64,000 bases of DNA, taken from assembly GCA_021732415.1 (NCBI GenBank), contig JAKFVC010000077.1:47801-111800 (forward strand), read 5' to 3'. This document shows, in pieces, positions 43,658 to 51,931 of the stretch; position 1 is the stretch's first letter; every line of letters starts with the position of its first letter. This stretch comes from Planctomycetaceae bacterium (GTDB lineage: Bacteria; Planctomycetota; Planctomycetia; Planctomycetales; Planctomycetaceae). The notes beneath the pieces are model-generated. The model was not told where the DNA came from, searched no databases, and saw only the letters and a program-made list of their open reading frames with translations. The translations under genes were made by a program, and so were the position numbers.

Positions 43658-44995
43658 ATGTTGAACATCGGCAGCTTTCGAGCTCGGACATGTAGCGGCA
43701 TCACCCGGCGCGCGTTTTTGCAGGCGGGGGCGGTCTCGCCTTTTCTGGCTGGACTACCGCAAATGGTCCGAGCGACCGAAGCGGCGCCGGCCAAATCGGT
43801 GATGCTGGTCTGGCTCTGGGGAGCCCCCAGTCATCTCGATACCGTCGATCCCAAACCGAACGCTCCGGCGGAATATCGCGGTCCCTTTTCGACGATTGCC
43901 ACGCGCACTCCGTCCTTGCGATTCACAGAACTCCTGCCGCGGTTGGCTCAGCATAGCGATCAGTTTTCTCTCATTCGTTCCAACAAGAACTTCCATCCGG
44001 GTCATCTGGAAGCCGGCTCGAGTGCTTTGACGGGAACTCCCACCAGTTCGCCGAATTGGGAACCCAATTTCGGTTCGATTGCCGCTCGACGTAAAGGCTA
44101 CGGACAGTTCCCGCCGTTTGTCTCCGTGGGTCGCGGTGTACCCCGCGATATCGTCGGAGTGGTGAAGGGATATGGCGGTGGTACGTGGGGACAGTCGTAC
44201 GATCCGTTTCAAATCGAATGCTCGGAACTGGGTGAGGTCAACGTTCCCAGCCTGAATCTGATCGAGGGGCTGTTGCCACAACGTCTGTCAGATCGACGAA
44301 CGTTGCTCACCGAACTCGACACGACGCGTCGCCGGCTGGATGGGCAAGTCAATTCAGGTGCCGCCAAACAATGGAATCATTCGTTCGAACGTGCCTACCA
44401 GATGTTGACGACAACCGAAGCTCGGCGAGCTTTGGATCTCGGTGCTGAATCTCCTGCAACCCGTGACAATTACGGCCAGACCGCATTCGGACAAAGCATG
44501 TTGCTGGGCCGGCGCCTGGTCGAAGCCGGTGTGCCTTACGTGCAGGTCAACTGGAGCCAATACGTCGAAGCGATGACGCCGAACACCGATTTCGGCTGGG
44601 ACACACACATCTATAACTTCGAATCGCTGGCTGACCGGCACTGTCCGATATTCGATCGGGCCTATTGTGCGTTGCTCGACGATCTCCGCGAACGGGGCCT
44701 GCTGGAATCGACCCTGGTCGTCTGCATGGGTGAGTTTGGCCGGACTCCGCAAATCAACGGCCAGGCATCTCGCGACCATTGGCCGAACGTCTATTTTTCG
44801 ATGTGGGCCGGCGGCGGAGTCCAGCCGGGCCGCGTCATTGGCGAAAGCGATGCACTGGGCCGCGAACCCATTACCGAACCGATTACCCCGGTCAACGTCG
44901 GCACGACGATGCTGGAACTGTGCGGCATCAACACCGAAGCGCGAGCCGAACTGCGCGTCCTCGACGGCGGGCGGGTCATCCATGAACTCCTTTAG
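43658..44995 (+). CDS. DUF1501 (sulfatase-like) exported protein
   Basis: 445 residues. The leader TRRAFLQAGAVSPFLAGLPQMVRA is a twin-arginine type. Conserved DUF1501 parts: SVMLVWLWGAPSHLDTVDPKPNAPAEYRGPF, RLAQHSDQFSLIRSNKNFH, ESTLVVCMGEFGRTPQINGQASRDHWPN and MWAGGGVQPGRVIGESD. The last 14 bases overlap the start of the TolB-like gene (ATG 44982), so they are translated as a coupled pair. Biochemical activity unproven for the family. Confidence 0.88.
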   Translation: MLNIGSFRARTCSGITRRAFLQAGAVSPFLAGLPQMVRATEAAPAKSVMLVWLWGAPSHLDTVDPKPNAPAEYRGPFSTIATRTPSLRFTELLPRLAQHSDQFSLIRSNKNFHPGHLEAGSSALTGTPTSSPNWEPNFGSIAARRKGYGQFPPFVSVGRGVPRDIVGVVKGYGGGTWGQSYDPFQIECSELGEVNVPSLNLIEGLLPQRLSDRRTLLTELDTTRRRLDGQVNSGAAKQWNHSFERAYQMLTTTEARRALDLGAESPATRDNYGQTAFGQSMLLGRRLVEAGVPYVQVNWSQYVEAMTPNTDFGWDTHIYNFESLADRHCPIFDRAYCALLDDLRERGLLESTLVVCMGEFGRTPQINGQASRDHWPNVYFSMWAGGGVQPGRVIGESDALGREPITEPITPVNVGTTMLELCGINTEARAELRVLDGGRVIHELL

Positions 44996-46034
44996 AAGAC
45001 TTCGATCCAGTCTCAAGGCGTGTTTGAAATGGGAGGGCGAGGCTCCCGCCGAGCCTACGACGACCGCAGGTCGGCGTCCGCCGGAGGCCCTGAATGATGC
45101 CTCCGGCGGACGCCGAGCTAAAGCTCGAATTAGGCTCGGCGGGAGCCTCGCCCTCCCACACGCTCTCCGCATTCTCGCGTTGATCAGTTTGCTCGGCAGC
45201 GGAATATCACTGTTGCCAGCAGGCGAGCCCAGGCAACTCACGCGCGACGGTCGAGCCAAACAAGATCCGGTGTTTTCGCCACAGGGAGATGCCGTTGACT
45301 TCGCTGTTTATGAGTCCCAAATCCAGATCTCACTGATGCGGGTAGGACTGGCCGACGGCGAGCAGACGCGTATCAACCCGAAGGCCAACACCAATGAATT
45401 TGAGCTGGCCTACTCACGCAACGGCAGCCACATGGCTTTCGTCCAGAACCGCGGCAATCTCAATCTGAAGCTCGTGATTCGCGACTTGAAGACGGGCCAG
45501 GAATCTGTGTTTGACGGGGGCGGCGGTTTCAGCGGTATGAACTCGCCGGCATTCCAGCCTGGTACGGACCGACTCTTCATGAGCATCCCGGCCAAGGGAG
45601 GCCAGCAGTTGGCGTCGATCAACCTGCAGGCCCAGGACCGCCGCGAAGTGACGACGTGGTCGGGCATCACGAACTGGCCCACATTTTCACCGGACGGCCG
45701 CGAAGTACTGTTCGCCTCCAGCAAAGATGGCGATTTTGAGATCTACCTGATGAATACCGACGGATCGAATCTGCGGCGGCTGACCGAGTCACCCGGGCGC
45801 GATACGCGGCCGCAGTTCTCGCCGGATGGCAATCAGATTTCGTTCGTCAGCGTGCGTGATGGCAACGCTGAAGTCTACGTGATGGATCGCTATGGCAATC
45901 GCATTCGACGTCTCACCAATCATCCCGAGCGTGATGACTATCCCAGCTGGCATCCCAACGGACGCCAGCTCGTCTTGATGTCCGAGCGACTCGGGAAGAC
46001 GGACCTCTATCTGGTCGATGTCCCCGCGCCGTAG
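44982..46034 (+). CDS. TolB/WD40-like beta-propeller protein with an in-frame REP insertion
   Basis: 350 residues from ATG 44982. Residues 1-16 (MNSFRRLRSSLKACLK) and ALRILALISLLGSGISLLPAG after residue 59 look like the two halves of one signal peptide. Between them about 42 residues (WEGEAPAEP ... LGGSLALPH) are exactly the translation of a REP pair (45031-45157). The mature part carries propeller blades of PD40/TolB type: DPVFSPQGDAVDF, WPTFSPDGREVLFASSKDGDFEIYLMNTDGSNLRRLTESP, RPQFSPDGNQISFVS and YPSWHPNGRQLVLMS. The stop TAG lies in a REP head. A shorter product from an internal start cannot be excluded. Confidence 0.7.
   Translation: MNSFRRLRSSLKACLKWEGEAPAEPTTTAGRRPPEALNDASGGRRAKARIRLGGSLALPHALRILALISLLGSGISLLPAGEPRQLTRDGRAKQDPVFSPQGDAVDFAVYESQIQISLMRVGLADGEQTRINPKANTNEFELAYSRNGSHMAFVQNRGNLNLKLVIRDLKTGQESVFDGGGGFSGMNSPAFQPGTDRLFMSIPAKGGQQLASINLQAQDRREVTTWSGITNWPTFSPDGREVLFASSKDGDFEIYLMNTDGSNLRRLTESPGRDTRPQFSPDGNQISFVSVRDGNAEVYVMDRYGNRIRRLTNHPERDDYPSWHPNGRQLVLMSERLGKTDLYLVDVPAP
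45031..45157. repeat. REP pair, GGAG-head family, inside a coding region
   Basis: GGGAGGGCGAGGCTCCCGCC at 45031 and its inverse ending 45157 enclose GGCGTCCGCCGGAGG/CCTCCGGCGGACGCC, as in 1586-1711. It keeps the surrounding frame open. Confidence 0.85.
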
Positions 46035-46092
46035 CCCGACTCTCCGAGTCGGGCCTTCTTCGACACGCAGCCGACTCGTAGAGTCGCTCTAC
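46031..46092. repeat. REP pair, GTAGCCCGACTC family, shared by two convergent stops
   Basis: GTAGCCCGACTCTCCGAGTC (46031-) and the degenerate inverse CCGACTCGTAGAGTCGCTCT ending AC at 46092. The left head gives the TAG stop of the TolB-like gene (46032-46034), and the right head, on the minus strand, gives the TAG stop of the PilZ gene (46089-46091). Confidence 0.85.
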
Positions 46093-46799
46093 GCCAGCAC
46101 ATGGCCCGGCACGACTGGCGGTCGCCCCAAGTCTTGTAACTCGGCAACAGTCAGGGGATGCAGCACGCTGCAATGGACGCTGTATCGGCCTTGGCCTGTG
46201 CCGCGCGTATGGACCACTTTGGCGGTCGTGTCTACCTGGCGGTTGAGCTTCGGATTCGAGATCCTCAAGATGATCTCGGAATCCTTCCCGATGTCCCGAT
46301 TCAGTTGCAGGCAGAGTCCGGTCAGGCTGATGTCGAGCAACTTGCCAGCCGTACCGCCGGCATCCAGCCACATGTCGATTTCCTGGGGCGTCAACAGTTC
46401 GGTTTCGCGTCGCTCGAGCAATGTCACCGAGCACTCACTGGCACGCCGCGGAAACCCACGCCGATCCAACTCGGGCAACGTGTCCGCGACCGCCGGTTCT
46501 TGATTTTCCAATGACAAGGCCTGCAGCAGCATCCCGGGCTGCCCGACACCTTGAGAATTCTGCGTGAAATTGGACTCAGTTCGATCATCCCAGCTCGATG
46601 ACTCGCCATCAACATCGTCGGACGACGTGTGCGTTTTTTGCAGCTTTTGCAGGGCATCACCGACCGTGTCCTGCAGACAGCGAGTCCAATGGTTGGCAGG
46701 TTGGCGCGAGTGCGACTTGATCGGTGCGTGATTCGGAGTGGCGAGATTTAATGGCTGCGGTGCGTCTGTAACTTCAACACCGTCAAGGAAATCCAACAT
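46089..46799 (-). CDS. PilZ-domain protein
   Basis: 236 residues. The N-terminal 110 residues are polar and low in similarity. The PilZ domain occupies about 112-225, with the c-di-GMP-binding RRGFPRRASE (RxxxR) and DISLTGLCL (D/NxSxxG). Both motifs are intact, so c-di-GMP binding is likely. It links to the c-di-GMP riboswitch upstream of the pilin at 1005, though the genes are far apart. The output partner is unknown. The stop codon lies in a REP head. Confidence 0.83.
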   Translation of the reverse strand: MLDFLDGVEVTDAPQPLNLATPNHAPIKSHSRQPANHWTRCLQDTVGDALQKLQKTHTSSDDVDGESSSWDDRTESNFTQNSQGVGQPGMLLQALSLENQEPAVADTLPELDRRGFPRRASECSVTLLERRETELLTPQEIDMWLDAGGTAGKLLDISLTGLCLQLNRDIGKDSEIILRISNPKLNRQVDTTAKVVHTRGTGQGRYSVHCSVLHPLTVAELQDLGRPPVVPGHVLA

Positions 46800-46935
46800 T
46801 GTAAAGGCCCTGGTTTATGCTTCCGCGACTTCCCATCCGCCTGGACATCAGGCGCGAATAAGTCGCTGGCGATGAAACATAGTTCACGGCTGTCACATGT
46901 CAAATTGGCAATGATGCGCTAATGCATCGCGTGTC
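46800..46935. other. Short intergenic, nothing recognised
   Basis: Upstream region of the PilZ gene up to the left end of the RAYT unit. It should contain the PilZ promoter. No tRNA or ncRNA signature seen. Confidence 0.3.
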
Positions 46936-47834
46936 GTGGGACGGGTCTCCGACCCGTCTGAGCCCGTCACCTTCGATCTGGCACAAGGTAGTCCCTCGCG
47001 AATAGGTCAAACCCTCCCTCACGACGAGATTGCTCGCCGCCACTCGAACGTCCAACCTAAAGATTCCCATTCAGGTCGAATCCAAAGGTGATTAGATTCG
47101 CGACAGAATCCAGCTTTATCGAGATTTCTTCCAATATACTGGATCGTTCGCCAGAGATGCTCTTCATCGCGAATGATCCGATCGTAGTTTTCTTCTTGCC
47201 ATAGAGGACCGCTGCGGGACAAGACTCGGTTCACACCGTGAGCCGAAAATGATTTCCAACTCTTAAGCACAGTCTCCAATGCATCGGCAGTCTTCTCAAA
47301 TGGCCTGACGATCACATGCACATGATTGCTCATGACGACATAGCAATCCAATTCATAACGCACATTGTCGAAATGGCGCAGCGTGTTGATGACCTCGGTT
47401 GCACAGATATCATCTTTCAGAGCACATTTCCCATGCCCTTGATCAAGCCAATGCTCAACCCATTGGGCCGATTTTTGCGCCCACAGTTCGAGTATTTCAT
47501 TCGTGCGTGGGGCCGGGTGTTGTCGCTCCCATTCCGCTTTCATGCGTGCCAACTGGTTTAGTTTGCTTTGTGGCAATGAGTCGGCAAGTCGAAAAGTGAC
47601 GAAGTACGTTGCGCCAATCTGCCGCCAATGGGGCAAATGTCGTACGTAGCAGGTTAGCGGTAGGTCTTCACGAAGGCCTTGAAACTCGGGTGGAGGTGGG
47701 AGATTCCACATGGTGATAACTTCGATGCAGTGCGTTTTGAGACTTAATAGGATGAGGCCACTTGTATTCGATTGGCATTTCTTCTGTTTCAATTCGAAGG
47801 TTACGAGCTCAGACGGGTCGGAGACCCGTCCCAC
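46936..47834. mobile_element. REP-flanked RAYT unit (about 0.9 kb)
   Basis: The left end GTGGGACGGGTCTCCGACCC (46936-46976) and right end (47794-47834) are inverted copies, identical at about 39 of 41 positions. They end in GGTTACG or GGTGACG-like sequence followed by CTTCGA. Each contains the perfect palindrome GACGGGTC-TCC-GACCCGTC preceded by a GTGG head. The only gene between them is the RAYT transposase. The same palindrome family occurs at 3974-4081, 20046-20254 and 36901-37193. Confidence 0.8.
47019..47711 (-). CDS. REP-associated tyrosine transposase (RAYT, TnpA-REP/Y1 family)
   Basis: 230 residues. Y1-transposase features: the metal-binding HxH at H130/H132 in VVMSNHVHVIVRPF, and the probable nucleophile Tyr176 in LWQEENYDRIIRDEEHLWRTIQYI, the characteristic RAYT context. 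The N-terminal TYFVTFRLADSLP is the usual first strand. ATG 47711 gives MWNLPPPPEFQGL; the frame runs 96 codons further but that part is REP and the opposite-strand peptidase. RAYTs are single-strand nucleases thought to mobilise REP palindromes, recognising a head tetranucleotide next to the hairpin. This one appears intact. Confidence 0.9.
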   Translation of the reverse strand: MWNLPPPPEFQGLREDLPLTCYVRHLPHWRQIGATYFVTFRLADSLPQSKLNQLARMKAEWERQHPAPRTNEILELWAQKSAQWVEHWLDQGHGKCALKDDICATEVINTLRHFDNVRYELDCYVVMSNHVHVIVRPFEKTADALETVLKSWKSFSAHGVNRVLSRSGPLWQEENYDRIIRDEEHLWRTIQYIGRNLDKAGFCRESNHLWIRPEWESLGWTFEWRRAISS

Positions 47835-47856
47835 TATTGCATCCCACGATCGCCCC

Positions 47857-50800
47857 TTACGGCCGAGTCTTCTGGCTGGCAATCCAGTCGTTGACGATCT
47901 CCTCCAGCACATCCAGTGGCACGGCCCCCTGATTGAGGATCGTGTCATGGAACTCGCGGATGTCGAACTTTGGTCCCAGTTCGTGTTCGGCTCGGGCACG
48001 GAGAGCGGAGATCTTCAACTGCCCGATCTTGTAGGCCAGCGCCTGTCCGGGCCAGGCGATATACCGATCGACTTCATTCGTGATATCGTGCTCGGTCTTC
48101 GCCGTGTGCTGCAGGAAATAGTCGATCGCCCGTTGCCGATCCCACTTGAGCTGATGCATGCCCGTGTCGACAACCAGCCTGACCGCCCGCCACATCTCGT
48201 ACGTCAACTGACCGAATTTCGAGTACGGATCGGTGTAAAGGCCCAAGTCTCCTCCGAGCCCCTCACTGTAGAGAGCCCAGCCCTCAACGTAGGACGTGAA
48301 ATGCGTAAACCGGCGGAAGGTCGGCACGCCCTGCAGTTCGGTCGCGATGGCAATCTGCAGATGGTGACCGGGCACGGCCTCATGGAGCGACAGGGCTTCC
48401 ATCTCATACTTGGGCCGAACTTCCGGCTTGTAGAGATTCACAAAGTAGGTTCCCGGACGACTGCCGTCCGCTGCGGGAGGTCGGTAGTAGGCGGTCGTCG
48501 TATCGGGGGCCATGTGAGAGGGGATGGCTTGAATGTCATACGGCGTCTTGGGCAGATGACGGAATAGTTTCCCGAGTTGTGGATCGATTCGTTTACAGAC
48601 CGCTTGATATTCGGCGAACAGCTCGGCTTCGGTCGCGCAGTAGAATTTCTTCTCGGTCCGCAGGAAGGTCAGGAACTCTGCAAACGTCCCTTTGAAGCCG
48701 ACCTGCTTGATGATAGCTTCCATTTCCGCATGAATGCGGGCCACCTCTTGCAACCCGATATCGTGGATTTCCTGGGGCGTCAGACTCGTGGTCGTGAATT
48801 GCTGAGCCCGGAAGGCATACAGCTTGTCGCCATTGGGAACTTGCCAGACACCGACTTTCGGATGGCAGCCGGGGAGATACTCGGCATTGAAGAACGTCAG
48901 GAACTCGCGATAGGCTGGAATCAGTTTGGACGAGATGGCCTGTTTGGCCGCGTCACGCAGCCGGGTCTGTTCGGCGGCTGGGATCGAATCGGGAAATTTT
49001 CGGAATGGCTTGTAGTACAGACTCTGTTCGGGATCATCCACGATCTGTTGTTTGATCTGCGCCGGCACTCGTTCCATGACAATCCGCGGCTGAATGATCT
49101 TGGTTTTTATTCCCTCGCGCATGAGTGCGATGCTCTGATTCATATACTGCGGGAACGAGATCAACCGCGCGATCCAGTCTTCGTAGTCCTTGACCGTTTC
49201 AAAACTCACGACTTCGGACAGACTGCTTTCATCCTGGATACCATCGCGCTGAGTCAACGGCACGAGATACCAGCGAAACTGGGATTCTTCAATATCCAGT
49301 TCCACCTGCTTGCGAAACAGCTTGAGATTCAGGCGGTCTGCAGGATTCAGTTCGGCGGGTCGAAATCCACTCAGTTCATGCAGCACGTCGCGGGCATGCT
49401 GCAGGCGACGATCGATCGCTCCTTGACTGACATCAGGCCACAAATGGTTGTACCGCTTGTCCCCCAGATGAGTCGCATTGGTCGGGAACTCACGCAATTG
49501 ATATTGCCACTCGCGGTCGAGGACCGAATGCAATCGCTCGCCAGCACTGACGGCGCAGGTCGAAACTCCGAGTTCCTGGCAGAGGAAGCTCAACTCATTG
49601 GTGATATCGTCTATCGTGTGACTGACAGGACGAGCCCCCGTGTGCCCCAGTTTGGTGTCGTACCGCAGCAGAATCGGTCGCTCGGATCCCGTTGCCGACT
49701 GCAACAGCGCGGCCATCTTACGAGCATGCAACGGATCAACACGGGTATCGGCATCTCCCGTGATGAAGAGCGCCGCGGGATACTTAGTACCCGGCTTCAC
49801 ATTGTGGTACGGCGAATAGGCTTTCAGCACTTTGTACTGTTGAGGATCATCCGACGAACCATACTCGGGAATCCAGAATCTGGCCACCAGGAACTTGTGG
49901 AACCGCACCATATCGAGCAGCGGATAACCACAGACGATGGCTCGAAACAATTCGGGGCGCTGGGTCATCGCTGTCCCCACCAGCAAGCCACCATTGCTGC
50001 GGCCATCAATTGCCAGCTTCAAGGGTGACGTGTAATTCTCGCGGATCAGCCACTCGGCCGCGGCGTAGAAATCGTCGAACACATTCTGCTTGTGTTCGCG
50101 CATGCCGGCCTTGTGCCAGTCTTCGCCGAACTCACCGCCGCCCCGCAGATTGGCGACCGCATACACTCCCCCCAGTTCGCACCATTGCACAGCTTTGGCC
50201 GAGAATGACGGCGTCAGGCTGATGTTGAATCCGCCGTAGCCGTACAGAATCGTCGGGTTCTGGCCGTCTCGGAGCAGATCTTTTTTGTGGACCAGAAACA
50301 TCGGAACCTTGGTTCCATCTTTCGACTTGAACCAGACTTGCCGGACTTCGAACTTATCGCTGTCGACGGGGATCTCTGACTTCGCCCAGACGAACTGTTT
50401 TCCCGTGGTGGTCTCTTCGCGATAGATCGTCGGTGGGATGTGATAGGTACTGAACGAGAAAAAGGCCTCGGACTGATCCCAGTCGCCGCCAATGCTGCTG
50501 ACCGTACCCAATGAGGGAAATTGAATCTCACGCAGTTGTTTTCCCTGTGAATCATAGACGGTCACGCGCGAACGCACTTGATCGAGAAGCTGCACATACA
50601 GCTGGCCGCCGACCAGCGAAAACCCTTCCAGAACGGCATCACTGGCGGGAACGATTTCCTTCCAGTTGTCGCGTTCCGGATGCTGCAGATCGACCCGCAT
50701 GATTCGGCCGTGCGGGGCCTTCCAGTTCGTCTGCAGGAACAGATCGTTCCCCACCGCTCCTGCTTCGAAGCGTGCTTCTACATCATTGACCAACGGACGA

Positions 50801-51696
50801 ATGGGGGACTTGTCCTTCAAATTCTGATAATAGACGTCCGTCTTCGATCCCGCCGAGCCATACCACACATGCAGCAACAAATATTGACCATCGTGCGACA
50901 GGCTGGGGCTGATCCCGACCAGCGGCTCGTAACCTTCACCAAAAATCATCTCGGGCTGGGCCTCTGCCGAAAACCCACGTCGATAGACCCGCGAGCCCTC
51001 TTTGCCGTGTACCGTGTAAAAGAGCGTCTGCTTATCGGGTGTCAGCGACATGCCGAAGTAGCGGGCTCGCGGCAGAGCAAACGGCAGGTCCTTGCGGGCC
51101 TCGACATCAAAAAAGCGAACTGCAATCTCATCTTCGCCGCCGACGCGAACTCCATAGACGACAAGCTGCCCGTCGTGTGAGATATCGAGCAGGCTGTAGG
51201 TCGTGGTGTGTTCTGCGCTGGCGTGATGCGGATCGAGGAGAACTTCATCGCGTCCGTCCAGGCCAATTCGCAAGCAGATCACTGGCAGATCCTGATGAGC
51301 CGCACGTTTCGAAAAGAAATAACGCTGGCCACGCACCGTGGGAATGCCGATCGAATCGACCTTTAACAACTCTTCCGCCCGCTTCGCCAGCGCTTTGCGT
51401 CCCGGGAACTTGCCGAGCAGTTCGGTGGTCCGCCGATTCTGAGCCTCAATCCATTCGCGAGTCTCCGCAGCTTGTCCCTCTTCCAGCCAGCGATAGGGAT
51501 CCGCGACTTTTTCGCCGTGGATTTCATCGACCACGTCGACCATCTTCGTCTTGGGAGCCAGCGGATCAGCCGCTTGAGATTCGTGCTGCGTATCATCGAT
51601 CATCAGGTTCCATCCCCAACTGACAAAGCACACCAGGACAGCGGTGCGACAAATCCCTCTTCGAACAGCACTGCAAGGCATACGACACCCAGCCAT
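47857..51696 (-). CDS. Prolyl oligopeptidase (S9A)-DUF885 fusion peptidase
   Basis: 1279 residues from ATG 51696 (GGAG upstream). After a hydrophobic leader (TAVLVCFVSWGWNLMI) comes a prolyl-oligopeptidase domain. It opens DEIHGEKVADPYRWLEE, has a seven-bladed propeller to about 440, then the hydrolase part with Ser567 (DGRSNGGLL), Asp in ITGDADTRVDP (about 648-650) and His685 (TKLGHTGAR). Residues about 715-1279 form a DUF885 domain with its HEAVPGHH motif (1105-1112), a likely zinc site related to the gluzincin pattern. Normally these are separate proteins. The fusion suggests a secreted enzyme with serine- and metallo-peptidase centres. Confidence 0.87.
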   Translation of the reverse strand: MAGCRMPCSAVRRGICRTAVLVCFVSWGWNLMIDDTQHESQAADPLAPKTKMVDVVDEIHGEKVADPYRWLEEGQAAETREWIEAQNRRTTELLGKFPGRKALAKRAEELLKVDSIGIPTVRGQRYFFSKRAAHQDLPVICLRIGLDGRDEVLLDPHHASAEHTTTYSLLDISHDGQLVVYGVRVGGEDEIAVRFFDVEARKDLPFALPRARYFGMSLTPDKQTLFYTVHGKEGSRVYRRGFSAEAQPEMIFGEGYEPLVGISPSLSHDGQYLLLHVWYGSAGSKTDVYYQNLKDKSPIRPLVNDVEARFEAGAVGNDLFLQTNWKAPHGRIMRVDLQHPERDNWKEIVPASDAVLEGFSLVGGQLYVQLLDQVRSRVTVYDSQGKQLREIQFPSLGTVSSIGGDWDQSEAFFSFSTYHIPPTIYREETTTGKQFVWAKSEIPVDSDKFEVRQVWFKSKDGTKVPMFLVHKKDLLRDGQNPTILYGYGGFNISLTPSFSAKAVQWCELGGVYAVANLRGGGEFGEDWHKAGMREHKQNVFDDFYAAAEWLIRENYTSPLKLAIDGRSNGGLLVGTAMTQRPELFRAIVCGYPLLDMVRFHKFLVARFWIPEYGSSDDPQQYKVLKAYSPYHNVKPGTKYPAALFITGDADTRVDPLHARKMAALLQSATGSERPILLRYDTKLGHTGARPVSHTIDDITNELSFLCQELGVSTCAVSAGERLHSVLDREWQYQLREFPTNATHLGDKRYNHLWPDVSQGAIDRRLQHARDVLHELSGFRPAELNPADRLNLKLFRKQVELDIEESQFRWYLVPLTQRDGIQDESSLSEVVSFETVKDYEDWIARLISFPQYMNQSIALMREGIKTKIIQPRIVMERVPAQIKQQIVDDPEQSLYYKPFRKFPDSIPAAEQTRLRDAAKQAISSKLIPAYREFLTFFNAEYLPGCHPKVGVWQVPNGDKLYAFRAQQFTTTSLTPQEIHDIGLQEVARIHAEMEAIIKQVGFKGTFAEFLTFLRTEKKFYCATEAELFAEYQAVCKRIDPQLGKLFRHLPKTPYDIQAIPSHMAPDTTTAYYRPPAADGSRPGTYFVNLYKPEVRPKYEMEALSLHEAVPGHHLQIAIATELQGVPTFRRFTHFTSYVEGWALYSEGLGGDLGLYTDPYSKFGQLTYEMWRAVRLVVDTGMHQLKWDRQRAIDYFLQHTAKTEHDITNEVDRYIAWPGQALAYKIGQLKISALRARAEHELGPKFDIREFHDTILNQGAVPLDVLEEIVNDWIASQKTRP

Positions 51697-51931
51697 AAAG
51701 CACTCCAACACATCCTGTAGGGATGTGATTGATTTGAGTTGACATCGTCCAACACTATTCGAGCGCAGCTCACTCAGAAGTGAAGCCAGATTGTAGCACG
51801 TTGTGAAACCAACGAGCCACACTCGAAGTCGCCTCCTTTAACATTCTTCACCGCGATCGTTAAGATACGCGTTCCGGCGTTGGTTTCTCGACGCCCCCTT
51901 TGAAAGTCTCTTGCTGCGAAGGAAATACCAG

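Noticed and set aside
44667..46034. A longer start for the TolB-like protein at 44667
   Set aside because: The extra 105 codons are antiphase to the DUF1501 gene. ATG 44982 overlaps only its last codons.
46800..46935. Possible tRNA gene near an RAYT insertion
   Set aside because: No T-arm (GGTTCGAATC-like) or acceptor-stem pairing could be found.
48577..50028. 483-codon plus-strand frame opposite the fusion peptidase
   Set aside because: It is antisense to a clearly conserved gene with catalytic motifs, so it is a shadow despite its length.
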